The position numbers and the translations under genes were made by a program. Of a stretch of DNA of 64,000 nt, positions 1-13,500 are shown piece by piece (positions within the stretch are counted from its first letter, which is position 1; each line of letters begins with the position of its first letter). The notes beneath the pieces are model-generated. The model saw only the letters and a program-made list of their open reading frames with translations. It was not told the DNA's origin and did not search any database. This DNA comes from Alitta virens (lineage: Eukaryota; Annelida; Polychaeta; Phyllodocida; Nereididae). The stretch lies in NCBI GenBank assembly GCA_932294295.1, contig OW028581.1, forward strand, positions 12,389,162 through 12,453,161, written 5' to 3'.

Positions 1-521
1 GTTTTTATCACGTGGTATCTGTCACCATGGTAACTGGATGCCAACATGGCTGCCTTAGTTTCTTTTTTTTTTTGTCTGGTTTTCTGTGTGTGTAGCAATT
101 ATGGTGAATGTGGTGTTGACATAAGTTGATGTTGTTTTATCATATTATCATTGCTTATGATTATAGAGAAGTGTTTGATTTGTTGGTATTGGTTCCAGAT
201 ATTCTACTGTCTGATGTTGTTAGTATTTATCTAAACTGTTACAATTCAATAGTCAAATAAAACACAATGACAATATGACCTTATGGGCCAATATAATGGT
301 CGAAATTGCCACATGTGTTCGTTATTATCAGGATGTACCAAATTAATATCTCATAGCTGTGAATTTGACTGAAGATTACTAGCCTGTGTGTGGTTATTAA
401 GATCGTCCTAATAAGATGTAGTGCTTGTGGGTCATTTGGATTTTATGTTGAAAAGTTGGCAGTTATCCAATTAGTTAAGGTCGCATTCTACATTCTACAT
501 CTGTGTTTTATCGAAAATATA

Positions 522-1450
522 CAGGGTGCAGCCTAAAAACTTGCACTGGGCTTCTCCTCTTTGGGAATATCTCTAGGTTGCTCAAATGCTTATGAGGTCT
601 TTTAAAGTTTTGCCACATTTAGTCAGGGGTATAAGCAATTGGGCATTGTGATATTTGTGATCTTGTAATGTCAGACAATATCAGTGTCTGAATTATTGAG
701 AGGGTGCATGCTGCAGGGTGTGTTCTAAGAGACACATGTCACAGAAGTCAGACTTCTGTCTGCTTGCATGGTGTCTCTAGTTGAAGAAAAGTTTACAAAT
801 TAGAGATTTCCTAGTTAATACACCTCTGAAGCCACAAAAAATATAATATTTGCAGAGAATCCTCCTTCAGTGTTTTCTATACATGCATATATATATTATG
901 GTATTAGATGATAAGAAGGTTGGTTTCAGTTTTGATCCAGCAAGGTCATAAAGTTAAAACAGAGATATATAATGGTATTCCAGAGGGACTTTTTGAATCT
1001 ACAACTAATCTGGAAAAAATCGCATAATTTTCAGAAAGATGGGCCAGTTAATAAGACAGAAAATTGATCAGAATCCAAAATGGCACTTGCCACCTAAAAG
1101 GTGTCAGTGGTCTACCTTCTTATTAAAAATGCATCTATTTGTCCTGTTTTTGGTGGCAAAGGTCAACAAAGGTGACTAACACATCTGTATGATCAGTGAC
1201 AAAATCTAGTGCTTGTATAGCAAAGGCCGAGGTGAAAATGAACCGAAGGTGTGATAAGTGTGCCTGTGCTATATTTAGATCAATATTATCAATAATTCAT
1301 GAGGAAACAATAAAATATATTAATAAAGATAATGTAGGACTAAAATTACTTTTGTGTGTATGACTGCAGCTGCATGTGATGATTATCACTTGAGATAATA
1401 ACAGAAGAGGTAGCGGTAGCTGCTGGTGCAAGTTTTTATGCCGCACCCTG
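522..1450. mobile_element. TA-flanked TIR element, copy 1 (non-autonomous DNA transposon)
   Basis: The left end CAGGGTGCAGCCTAAAAAC and right end are about 25-bp terminal inverted repeats, with TA at 520-521 and 1451-1452 as target duplication. The 929-bp body has no transposase-like ORF. Two further copies lie at 35836-36701 and 52260-53211. TA duplication suggests a Tc1/mariner-like mobiliser; the length is large for a MITE. Confidence 0.85.
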
Positions 1451-2257
1451 TACATAGTGTTGTCCAAGAAATTTTCGTTTTCTTGGCATGCAGTTATTTT
1501 ACATGAAACATTTGTGGACAGCTGCAAACAACTGTTCAAACATCGGCCAAGTCAATATATGACCCAACACACTGTTTACATATTCTATTTACTGTATTTT
1601 GTTGATTAGAGACTAAAAAAACACTTAACAGTCTTCTGCAGTAACCTCACCTCTTCTCAATTGTAAGGTGGCTTTAACTGAAGTAAAGCGTTTCCATGCA
1701 ATCTTTACACGTTTTATTTGGTTAAATTGTGGATCCGAATGATGAGGTGGCCTTAAATGGATCTCCAAAATGTCTGAACCAGGGGCCTGATGATGGCTTG
1801 TTTAAATGAGATGATCTTAATAGTGAGGCATTGATAATACAAAACTGACCCAATATTAAGTGGCCTTATTGATAAAGTTTTGATATTGAGGTGTTCTGAA
1901 ATTTTTACTGCGCTTGATGCCCTTTTGTGAATGACCTTGACCTTTAGCCGCTAGGTTAGACACTTTAGATGGCTTTCCATCTTGCGAGTGGACATCGGTC
2001 AGCAATGGTCAGTGGGGAGGGACCATCTGTCTTGGTAGCAAACTGACCAGCCCAGGGGAGACCAATGTTTGTCCAATGAATGAAATAGAACGACATAGAA
2101 CAATTCTCTTAAAGACCTTTTGTCATTCTAGTCATCAAGGTCACCTGTGAGGCTGAATTGGCTGAATATCTCACTGACCTATTAAAGTAATGTTTGGTGA
2201 TAATACAATGATTTTGGCTTAATTAAGTGGTGTTAATAGTGAGTCATAAGTTAGATA

Positions 2258-2302
2258 TATGGTAGACTCCAAGCCTTGTCATCTCATCCTTATGTCTGCC
2301 TC
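2258..2302 (-). repeat. Copy of a dispersed SINE-like core motif
   Basis: In reverse complement it reads GAGGCAGACATAAGGATGAGATGA, then CAAGGCTTGGAGTCTACCATA. Other copies lie near 11607, 17523, 18090, 19479, 26428, 28557 (minus) and 30637. Confidence 0.6.
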
Positions 2303-3271
2303 TGTCAGCGCGTCATGTGCCATGAGTAAGTTTCAGCTAGTTAGATACATTTCAGACCGGAGATATTGAGGAAATACAATACAATTGGCCTACAATACAA
2401 TACAATTAAAGACCTGCTTATGAACAACAGGCTTCTTTAATCCAAGTGCCGGTGAGCAAAATCTTCTTGAAACGGGCGCTATATATATATATATTATTTA
2501 TTCGTACATATATAATAGTACACGTGAAATTATATGTCAAGAAAAATGAAATTCAATTTATGGAAAGTTCAAATATCATTTGGCGAACCTCTGTTGGTTC
2601 AAGTACAGTTTCTGACAAATTGTCTCTGACATCACTCAGTTCGTAAATAACTTTTGCATCATGTCTTAGGGCCATCTTGCACTTTTCAGTACATAAGAGT
2701 TTTATCGAAGTTTTATTCCTTTCATGAATATCTTCCATGTTGGATAATCCAAGTTCAAATTTATTTTATTTATTTATCGCTAATTTTACAATACGATACA
2801 ATACAATACACTTTCTGTAAGTTCAGGTCACGCTTGGTTGAAACTCAAAATGATGAGGTGGTCTTGATTACAAAGTTTATTCCAATGTTGTGGAATACAA
2901 ATTGATGTTATGGAGACAAGAAAAGGTTGGAAGTTGTCATTGAATGAACACCTTGAATACTTTAATTCCAGTGGTCTGACCAAATGTCTTTTTGGACTGA
3001 CATGGTGATGAAAGTTAGGTCCTGACCTTGGCACTCACTTTCAAGCACCTTCACAAACGGCTCAAAGGCCCTTTCGAGTGAGTTTGCTCATCTTAGGCCC
3101 TTAAATGACACCTTGGTCTTTTAAGGCTCTTTTTAAGGTCTTTCATGTGTTCAAGCCACACAAACGTCAATGGAGGTGATGTTCAGAGCAACAATGTTGT
3201 ATAACTGTAAGTGGGTGTTCGTGAGTTGTGTTGGTAGCAGTTTGATAATGTTGTAGCTGTTAAATAGCTAG

Positions 3272-3330
3272 GAGGCCAAAGGTTAAGGTATTAGTCTGCT
3301 CCTGCCAGTCCTAGGTTCGATTTCAAAACT
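3272..3330 (+). mobile_element. Possible tRNA-like SINE head
   Basis: A box B-like GGTTCGATTTC at 3314-3324 is preceded at tRNA-like distance by AAAGGTTAAGGTATTAGTCT. It cannot fold as an intact tRNA and is likely a SINE remnant. Confidence 0.35.
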
Positions 3331-3794
3331 CATGTTGCCCAGTAAATGTTATACATGTCTTTTCCTTGAAATATTCTCATTTATTTGTCGTACATCGTTC
3401 TAAATAACAGTTTATTGAAGTAGAGGAAAGAACTACTAGCTCTAGAAATCCGTACAAATAAAATGGTTGGGTCAGTTTCATTGGGTAGTATGGATTGTCA
3501 AATTATGTCAAAATTGTGGTTGTCTGTATCTGAGGTTCATCTGGAAATTACCATTTCATCATTACATCAGCATCTGAGAGTATACAAGTCACCTACTTGT
3601 ATAATGATTGCAACGAAAAATAAAGAAATGTGATTGTGAAGGACATTTTTGTGGCTCTAGAAGTCAGTGGATATCACTGAAGACTCTGCCTATGTCCTGT
3701 AATGACCTAATGACCAGGCCATGACTCTCAGACGACTCCTTTGTGCCCTTTACCCCAGTCTATGTAATCACTGCGCTCTGTTGCCTTCCCTCTG

Positions 3795-4280
3795 CAACCC
3801 TATAGCTGCAGTGTGCAAGAAACCTGCTAGCCCGAAATTTCTGACTGTGACATGAAAAACTTTGTGTGGCTGGTAAAATGGAATGGGTAGTGAAGGAATA
3901 TATTGGATGCATCTAGTCCAAAATATCTGATGGTATCAGCAACTGAAATGTGCAATCCTATAGCTCAAATGTTCCACAAACCTGCTACCTATATATATAT
4001 ATATCTATCTAGTCCGAAATTTCTGACTGTCACTAGGAACTCTTTGTGTGGTATTGAAGGAATATATTTGATGTACAGGTTCAGCAACTGAAATTTGCAA
4101 TCCTATAGCTGAAATAAGCCAGAAACCAGCTAGCTTGATATTTCTGACGGCAACGGTGCAACCGGAAACTTTTTGTGTAGCTGAATATGCTGGATGTATC
4201 TAGTCCAACATTTATGATGGTACCAGCAACTATAATGTGCTGAAGTGGGTGAGATGGTAGCCCGAAATTTCTGACTGTGA
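3795..4280. repeat. Degenerate tandem repeat, unit about 150 bp
   Basis: Units start with CAA(T/C)CCTATAGCT at 3795, 3953 and 4098, with a partial fourth copy of the GAAATTTCTGACTGTGAC segment near 4262. Each unit also has AACTTTTTGTGTGG and CTAGTCCAA stretches in the same order. Spacings are 158 and 145 bp. ORFs across it are repeat translations. Confidence 0.75.
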
Positions 4281-5332
4281 CCAGGGACTTTTTTAATTGG
4301 TGGCTTGCACTCATTTGCCTCATGTGCATGTATGGAAGTTGACAGAAATTGACCAACCAAAAAGCTGCACCTGAAACGCTATCATTTTGGGGCAGATTTT
4401 TTAGGGACTAAGCATATGGCAAACTGCTCAAAAGTGGGGAAAAAGATTTTGAATAATAGCTTAGTCTGCTAAAGTGACTAGCTGCAAAAGGTAAATATAT
4501 TGATTAGATATTGGCGCTCGCGCAGTTGTACTTTTCCAAAAAAACTACTTGTTTTAAGGTAATTCTATGGAGTAACTCACATACAATAAAATGTATTGCA
4601 TGTTCAGTCCAAATATGTTTTGCCCTACTCTTATGTTAAACAGAGGGTTCAGTCTAACATTCTCCAGTATTCCCTTGACATTGTTTTTGTGTCGTTTCGC
4701 ATGTCACAAAAGAACGTTTGACACAGCGATGGACGCTGCTGGCGACGCAGATTTATTGTGTCCTGGGACCCCACAACGCTGTGACAACAACGTCCTGATC
4801 ATTAGCAGAAACTGCAGAATGGAGTCATGCTATTAGGTGTGTGTTCCAGTGACCCCAGTAAGATTGATTGAACTGAATACGAAAGAAAGAAGACACAAAC
4901 ATAATTTCTCAGTGGTTTTTTTCGGAGATTACGAGCTATCTCAATTTGAAGTATAAATAGTATACATTTTTGACAAAGTAATGGTGTAGGTTCCTACATG
5001 ATGTTGTAGATAGGTGTTACAAAATATTCAGAGGCTTCTATGAGGTGATAAACTCTCAAAAATTAGGTACGATTAAACCTTAAACACAGTTCATACACAA
5101 AGGTATTCAAGCTTTGACACCACAACAATTAAATGTTCAGGTCGACAGTCTAATGTTTGTGTCAATGAACTTAAATTACTAGGCAGTTGCAGTTTTTGTT
5201 TAGTTTGCCTATTTTAGATATTTTGGTCAATATACTGTTTGTTGCCATGGCAATTGGGATAGGTTAGTTGCCCAAATGTGATCCCTGGACCAAATTTCTA
5301 AACAGAACATGCTTAATATGGTGTTAGACAAT

Positions 5333-5560
5333 CTCTGAAATAAACCATGCCAAACATTGTGTTGGTGGACTATCTCTGAAATAAACCATGCCAAACATTG
5401 TGTTGGTGGACTATCTCTGAAATAAACCATGCCAAACATTGTGTTGGTGGACTATCTCTGAAATAAACCATGCCAAACATTGTGTTGGTGGACTATCTCT
5501 GAAATAAACCATGCCAAACATTGTGTTGGTGGACTATCTCTGAAATAAAAATGTGCCGAA
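5333..5560. repeat. 41-bp tandem array, five near-identical units
   Basis: Units beginning CTCTGAAATAAACCATGCC start at 5333, 5374, 5415, 5456 and 5497 and are almost identical. Diverged partial units lie on both sides (from about 5305 and from 5538). There is no spacer variation, so this is a minisatellite and not a CRISPR array. Confidence 0.92.
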
Positions 5561-6367
5561 CATGGTGTTAACTGTACAACCACTCTGAAGGGTAAATTAA
5601 CAGTTTTATATGACAAAAGCTTTTGGAATAACATGCCTTTATGCTAGCAGCAGGCTCCCTTGTACTCTGAACTCAGTTTACAGCATTGTTGATTTGCATG
5701 TTTTGCTGATTGTGCAAACTGTCAGCTGCGTGTTAACCTTTCAGATCCCAAAAACAGCGATGCGAGATGCACAATAGAGCTTTATGTACTGCGAGACTGG
5801 TGTTTAACGTGCTAGTCCCACATGCTGTAGATGTCTGGCGCTTAAATACAGTAGAGCCGCTTTAGAACTAGAAGGTCTCATCAAGGTAGATTGAAATGTT
5901 GCACCCTGGAGAGTTAAGTTGAACTTGTGAAATATATTTATGTCGCAATAAAACAAACATGGTTGACGATTCAGTGCAACTTCTCTCTAAATATAAGCAT
6001 ATCACAATAGAACATCTCAGGAGCACCGCTCTATTGATAGCATGCTCTCAGTTAGATGTGACCATTTAAACCCCACATTCATGACAACTCCAGAATTGAT
6101 ACTAACTTAGAGCAGGTGTTCTGTGCTTGTTAAGATGTACTGCCAAATATTTGCAAAAGGTACATATACGCTATCACGAGAACACCTAGTTCCTTGAACT
6201 GTCTGATCAGTGCCTTTCAGTGTGCTTGCAAATAGCTGGAACGTTTCTGTCTGAAGAACTTCACACCGTTAAAATACCATGCGTGTCACTGGTTAAGACA
6301 ATAATTTTGGTCTTGTTATTCACAGACATTCACGTGTATTTTACCTCACACGTTAGCTGGGTAACTA

Positions 6368-6518
6368 CATGGCCAAATGTGCCACGTGCGTTTTCCATGA
6401 GAAGGATAAACGCATGGAAAACGCATGGTTTTTAGCTAATCATAATGAGGCAAAAACCATGCGTTTTCCATGCGTTTATCCAAACGCATGGAAAACGCAC
6501 GTGGCACAATTGGCCATG
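6368..6518. mobile_element. Fold-back (snap-back) element with TA flanks
   Basis: The arms from CATGGCCAAATGTGCCACG to the mirrored CGTGGCACAATTGGCCATG pair over about 60 bp each, with a short AT-rich loop near 6435-6450. The inner part repeats CGCATGGAAAACGCATGG. TA sits on each side. There is no coding content; it is a MITE-like hairpin that could form a long stem in RNA. Confidence 0.8.
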
Positions 6519-6849
6519 TATAGTTTGTCAGTATAGTGAGAATGTAAAAAAGTACCTGTACATGGCACTGAACTTGTCTCGATTTTCATATGAATGAAAA
6601 CAATCACCTTTTGGTTGATTATCCTATCCACAATATTGTTGCTAATACCAGAATCCACACACACATGAGGTTGCATGTTGTATGAAGTTGCCTTAGATGA
6701 AACAAACACACAGGTCCTTGCAACAAAAGCTGCTTCATGTGAATTTTCATTGAACTGTCTGAAAACGAGGGACTCAATCAGTTATAGTTGATGAGATCAA
6801 TACTACCCACCACCATATCTGCTGCCACTGATGGGGCTATTGATCATTG

Positions 6850-7505
6850 GAAATAGAGTGATAGAAAGAGAAAGAGGGAGGTGGAAAGATGGGTACGGAG
6901 TCCTGTGGAGACTGAAACGGACAGACAGTTATAATAATAAACGGGCTGAAAGACAGATATAACAGAAAGTTTGAAAGGCATGTACAGACAGACAGTACGA
7001 CAGCCTAACAGACATTTTGATGAAAGGGCCTGGTGGACCAACGGAAGGAGAAACAGACAGAACATTGATGAGAGAGATAGAAACAGTAAGTGTGAAAGTT
7101 AGGTTGAGGCAGACAGATGGTGCGACAATCGTTTACGACAAAATGTAAAAAATAATGAAAGATGAATGGACAGAGAGAGTAGAGACAGAGGGGATGTCTG
7201 GCTTTAAGTGGGCAGCTATAGCCCGACGGTCCCGTTTAGTGGCAGGTAGCATCGTATAGCAGAAGTTGTCTAGCTTTGTCTAGGTTTAATTTGACAGACC
7301 GTTTTCAATAAAACTAACTGTAGATACAATTTTAAAAGTTCACTGATACCAGGAGAAAACAATATGTCGTCCCCTCTCCTATTAGTCAATTCGGCTGACA
7401 GACAGACTGGCAGAGGCGAATAGGATAAAAGCTGAGCCAGAAGCTGTGACAAAGTGACACAGGAACTCGTCAAAAATATATAGACAGGCAGAAAGACATA
7501 AAGAC
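6850..7505. repeat. GACA/GACAGA-rich low-complexity block
   Basis: This purine-rich stretch contains many GACAGACAG runs (for example near 6930, 6990, 7110 and 7390). Similar blocks occur at 27725-27835 and 29795-29980. Minus-strand ORFs here are cysteine/leucine/serine-rich low-complexity translations, not genes. Confidence 0.7.
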
Positions 7506-10500
7506 CGAGTGGTGATTGTCCCAATTGATGACTGCTGCTGTTGCTTGGGAGTTGCAGTTCACATTGAAAGCTCTTCACTCATTGGCTACTACTGCTGCTG
7601 ATTGAGCCACGTGACGGCTACTGAATCACGTGACTGTATTGGACTGCCATCTGGCGGGGGTGGATGAGATGGATACTTTTATGACTGGAGGGAAGCAGTA
7701 GGCCATCAGATGATGGTTAGCCATTCTCCAGCTATTATTCTTAGCCCCAGAGGCAAAAAAAGCCCATCATGCCATGATCCCACTTCTTTCATTGCTCCAT
7801 TGCTTCATCGCTGCATCAAGATATTTAGTGGAGGAACCTGCAGTCATCCTTACATGAGCAGTTAGTGGATTTCATATTTCAATTCGAGTTGGAGGGAATG
7901 TCTTTCTAGTCGATTAATTTGTACCGAGACGAAATACAGTCTAATAGTGAACTGTCATAATCTCCGCTGAAATAGACAATTTTACTGAAATAAGATCACT
8001 GACTCTTCGATGATAAGAAACTGGATTTATGAGTGATCTTCAGCATTTTTAAACAAAGCCAAGTGTGAGAAACAGTGGATATAGCCAACACAGAGTTTGC
8101 AATTTGTGATCATAAAATTTCTGAAGGAAAAACGGCCATTTGCCATTCCTATTCAGTACCTGGGATATACCAGAGACTCTTTGAGTGGCCTGTCGTTGGA
8201 GTACTTCTGTCTTTTGGTGAAGTTTGGGTGGGATACCTTTATGAGAAACCCGATGCTGGTGAGTGGGTATTTCAATGACTCTTTTTGTGCTATCTTTCAA
8301 AGAATTCTGGGCCTTTTTACTTTTTTCAGAAATTAAAGCATTTTCTTTGGATGGAGCAATATCTTATCCTTGGATTAATGGCGTATTAATGGGTGATCAT
8401 TTTAGCTTAACCTTTTTTGCTGTCTTCCTTTTCCATTTCAAAAAGCCTGTCCTTAGACACATTACTTAAGACTCTGTCAAAGGTTGTAGTAAAAGTAGAA
8501 AGCACTAAGAACAGGCTATTGCTGTTCTATCATGACTGGCCAACTTCAACGTCTGGAGAAAATCAGGTTTGTGGCAATGGGAGACTCAGTAATTTATCTG
8601 GGCTAAAGGTCATTGGGGGTCAGGAAGAGGTCAGGAAGAGGTCACAAAAGGCCAAAAGGTGACCCGCTTGTAGGGGGTGTGGTTAACAACATCAACCAGG
8701 GATGTCCTACAAGTCCCAGTATGCCTTTGGTGTCTAAATTAAGTAAAAGAGCCCACTGGCTTTAGTATGGTAATGGTGCAACCCAACTTTAGTAGTGTGT
8801 CTTGGTTGTATCTTTCTACTTCACAAGTTTGTGGAAACTGTTTTTATTTTGAAGATCTTTCTGACTTCGATATGATGAAATTATCTTAAAAGTAGGGTGG
8901 AAGGTGGAGGAAAATGTTGGTTAGTATGAAAAGTTATTCATAATACCTAGGTATTCTTGACTCATTTTTCAGTGGTACTTAAAAACCAAATTTCCGGATC
9001 ATTAGTTATACATGAAATATTTTGGTTGCAGAAGGTTATTAAAACGTCTTCATTCTGCCTTTATATCTTACAAAGCAACCTTGTAACCAGGAGAATCTGG
9101 ACACCAGACTAAAGAAAAACCTGGATATTACTGGTAGCAAAGGCATCCTTGTTGCAGTCCTTGTCAATTTCCACTGAGAGCTTATGTTTCCAAACTGCCT
9201 TTGTTGTCCGAATGCGATTATTCCACCTCATATTCCAGCAGACACGTATTTTCTGAGAGTTAAATCAGCCATATGTTATGCAGATGTCATCCACAGGGCC
9301 ATTCTATAGCCCCGTATTTGTTATCCAGGACACAGTGCCAATATTATCACATTGAGCCCATACATCACTTGCCCTTATCCGTTTAGAGAAGATTGTGACA
9401 CATCGACATTGTGGTTGAATGTAAGATTCATTCCATCGCTGTACATAATCTCACCATACGATGGTCTTGTTCGGACAACACATTGAACTATATGTTGGAA
9501 CCAGTCATTCTTCTGTCATTTTACAATATATGTCATTGTATTGCGCATTGCTGTTGCCAACCGACATAGGAAGACTTATGACATCGGCGTTGACGTTTTT
9601 TTTTCCATTTCTCTCTCAGTAACAACAAGATAGCCACTATTAGGTTAGGCAGTCTGTCAGTTTCTGTTGCTCCAACTCTTCTGAGTGTCCGGTATTACAG
9701 TTTTTTAGGCTTGACTGGCTTAATTTCAGGAAAGATTGCAAGTAATTGCCAGGTCTGACAGGATGTATGTCTACAAACTTCCTTGTCTGATGGAATTCTT
9801 CCTCAGTAATGGCAAGGTGTCGTGTGTTGTGAACTTAATATGCTTATTAAAGGTTGGCATTGCTTTCACAATGTAGGAATAATGTTGGACAAACCGCAGT
9901 GCGTTTCGGACAGACAAGGCGATTAACCTGTCCTGGACGTAATCCTTCTTTCCTGTAGTTATAAATGACACAGCAACAATGTGATAAGGCCACACCATAA
10001 ACATAAGCATATCATTCATGGATAATAAGGTGTTGATCTAATAATTCTTCCGTATCTGTTTATGTTAAGCTCTGACACATTGACGCTGTGACATCATGAG
10101 GAAATATATAAGGCGCAATGGAAGCTTATGATGTCATATACGGGCAACCTTCTTGGGAGATAACTTGTGTTGAGCTGTCTCTTAAAAGCTAGTTATTGGT
10201 CCTCATGCATATATGGACGAATCTGACACATTGACATTGTGACAGAATGTCACTCCTAAAGTGTCGAGACCGCGGACACTATGATGCTGTCTTTTGTATC
10301 TTCATAGCTTTGAAGGTGTCCCACTTTCCGCAGCGTGCTGGACAGAATGCTGTTTCAGACAGCTAATCGTGTTTCCTTATTGACTTTCTTCATAAGATTA
10401 TTGAAGCAAGACTGCATTTTCATAACACAATTTTCCCAGTCAGTGGCTGCATCAGAACTATTGCATTGGCAGAATCCCTGCTAGACATACATGGTTGTGT

Positions 10501-13500
10501 AGTGGCCCCTGGGGGCAATTGCTAGTGTGTTTATCCAAAGCCTCCCTTGAGCTCTACTCCCAGGGGATTTTTTTGCCCTCAAAGTTGTGCTCGTCTAAAT
10601 TGTATTGCAAAGTATTGGAAGAGGGCTTAATTATTTATAACACAGTATGTTTGGCGTTAAGTGCTGCAAACTGTAATGCTATTGTGCTGCTCTAGGTATT
10701 TTGCAATGCAATGCAATAATGTATCACTTGGTCTCTTATTGACTTTCCTTGTTGTGTTGTATAATATTGTATGGTAAAACTACTGAAAGTCATTGTGTAC
10801 TGCACTGTGTTCCTTGTTAGCATCTACGATAGTATTGCTAGCGCTATTTCTGATATAAAAGCTTTAGTTCACCGTTTTGGCTGGATAAAGCTTTAGTTAT
10901 AGTCAGTGTTGTAATGCAATGATAAAACATAAGGCATAATACTTTTAAAAGAACTACTGTTACAATATATAGCACAAAGATATGAAATACAAAACTCAGA
11001 CGAAAAGTTAAGAAAGAAAGGCTCTTTGGAACTGAATTGTGGATCATTCCGCCAACGAATCTTGCATTAGCAAAACTATTGCAAGAAGTTATTTACTATT
11101 GATATCTGTGTAATTATGCTTATCAGTCAATGTATTACATCGATTCAACAACTGCAGCCACTGTTAGTCGTTAAAGCTAAAAAATCCCAAGACCCCACAC
11201 TCTTCACAACTGTCCTGCTGTGTTACACAACAACTGTCAGTCGCAGCGGTCCTAGAATAGTCCACCCCTTGCACCGCACCTGGTACAGCAGGCCAGGAGT
11301 GCCCTTAAGCTTGGACAAGGCAAGGAAGCATTGGGCCAAGCCTTAAGAAAAACGTCTACTTTACCCAAATCGAGTCATTGATCTATTTGCTGTTCACTAC
11401 AAGTTTACTTGTAAAGGTGGTCCAGACTGTTGGTGCTAGGGGTTTACCGTTTAAGACTAGTAATATTTGCTGGTCTGATTATTTAGGTATGATCGTCATG
11501 CTAATAATGGCTAAGGTTCAAGTCAGTCCTTGTTGATGAATTTGGTTTGTATTGTATCATTGTAACTGGTCAAATACGTATTAAGCCGATATATATAACC
11601 AGGTCTCAGACGCAGATGTTATGATGAGATGATAATGCTTTAAATCAACTCCATTTTATTTAAGCATAAAATATGACCATAAATGAGATTGAGAAATATG
11701 AAAATTTGTCGATTTCACAAGATGCATGCATTTAGCTCATAAAATGACTCAAAAGTGAGGACATTTTTACTTTTCCTCCCTAGGATGTTAAAGGTCTATA
11801 GCTGCTGTATAATATGACACAAACATACAGACTAAAAATGACAATTGAATGACTCCATTTCGCCGAAACCGACATATTTGAACGAAAAACAGCTCGGAAT
11901 ACGATATTTTAATGGAACAGAGAAATATGATCGACTTTTCAATCTTGCCGACGAAATGGACCATTTTAATGACGGAGTACCATGTATGACACTTGATCAG
12001 ACTCGGCACAATACATCTGCTATTTGTCTGTATTCCGTATGATGTAGAGCGGAATACATGTAACGCACAATGTAGGCAATATCTATGTGTTTTTCGATTG
12101 CAGGCCAAACAAAAAATGCTGGGTTAAGACAATGCTCTTTGATTGTATGCCCTTTTTCTCCATGTATATTCATGGTGTGTTCTTTTGCTCTTATATGCTA
12201 TATATCAGATGTAGTATTGTTTCACAAAAAGCTGAAGTAATGCGAACAACACTGACATCTTAATACACACTAATTCATGATGACTTATTTTAACATAACA
12301 AATGAATATGTATCTTTTTATTGTGCTTATAAGATTCGGATTCATTTTATTTTGCCTACTATTTAAAAAATAACACGATACAAACGAAGTGATTTTCCTT
12401 TAACAAACATTGAGCTAGGTGACCCCTCTAAGATGATCATGTCATCGCTGCCAAGGGCCACATTAACTGTAGAAAATTACAATAATGTTAGCGCCTGGAG
12501 TCCATGCTCACAATAAAGTAAATTGAATGCTATTACAGAAAAAAATTATTGTTCTTCAGGGAGCAACAAGTATAATTATTCAATAAGGTACAACAAATTA
12601 TGACACACAAAACAATCTGAAATGTTACATTAGCTTAAATAATAATCAATAATCTTTTATTATTTTTTTAATGTAAATTATAAAACTACATATATCATGT
12701 TTAATTCGTACCTTTGAGTATACACACAGGAATAGAAAATCGATTAAATTAGTATGACAATGACAGTTTTTATTTGCTCCATAGATAATACGTTACAGTA
12801 ATTTCATATCATAGTATTAAAATATTATTTTAGAAATAGAAAGAAAATGTATTAATTTAATTTAGTCATTTCTTCATTGGAGAGAATACAGTCTGACAAG
12901 CCATATCTGCAGTCGAAGATTTCTTAATGGTTGATATTTTTTCTATCGAAGCATTTTACATTCTCAAAGATCAGGTCAAAGTTCGTCTGCACATTTATTC
13001 GTTGTGTCCCTTTTGGTTTATCTCCTACAAAGCGGTCTTTCTCTAATTTGGCTTTAGATATAAAAAATAAATTAATACAATTTAAACGGATAGCTGAGTT
13101 TGAATAATATTTGTTTATAATTCCCACTTATCCTTTTGATGTTATGTATGTAGAATTTTATAACTTCAAAACTTGAGTTTGTTTTCCTTATATGGCGCGT
13201 TATTATTAAGACGAAATTGCCTCGAGATGTTTTACTTAATTTTCTTGCCCGTTTCACTAAAGCCTTTTGTGTTTAATATTGGAGTATTCAAGGCTTTTCT
13301 TGAGAAGATTACGTAATCCAAAGGGAGTTACAAAGTACCCACCTAGACATCGCTTTATTGCGGAAACTCTCAAGAAAATTAATTCTTTCAAAAGACCCGT
13401 GCAGATCTTTTGTTTGGCTCAGACGACAGTTGTCCTGGAAACAAAAGCTTTTCCCAGATTTGCATTTTTTATAGCCTTTTTTTGTTGTCGTCTGCTAGTG

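Larger units (their letters stand above)
1453..3794. other. Intergenic sequence without a supportable gene
   Basis: Apart from one SINE-like motif copy (2258-2302), a tRNA-like remnant (3272-3330) and TA or CAATACAATA short repeats (2380-2410, 2472-2495, 2790-2810), I see nothing. The 1750-1920 stretch has TTAAGACC-type phrases like those of the MITE at 14030. Confidence 0.6.

Noticed and set aside
5333..5560. Possible CRISPR-like array
   Set aside because: Repeats are contiguous 41-bp units with no unique spacers, and the genome is eukaryotic.
8049..8469. Cluster of overlapping ORFs on both strands near 8.1-8.5 kb
   Set aside because: They share no similarity I recognise and have no splice signals joining them into a longer product.
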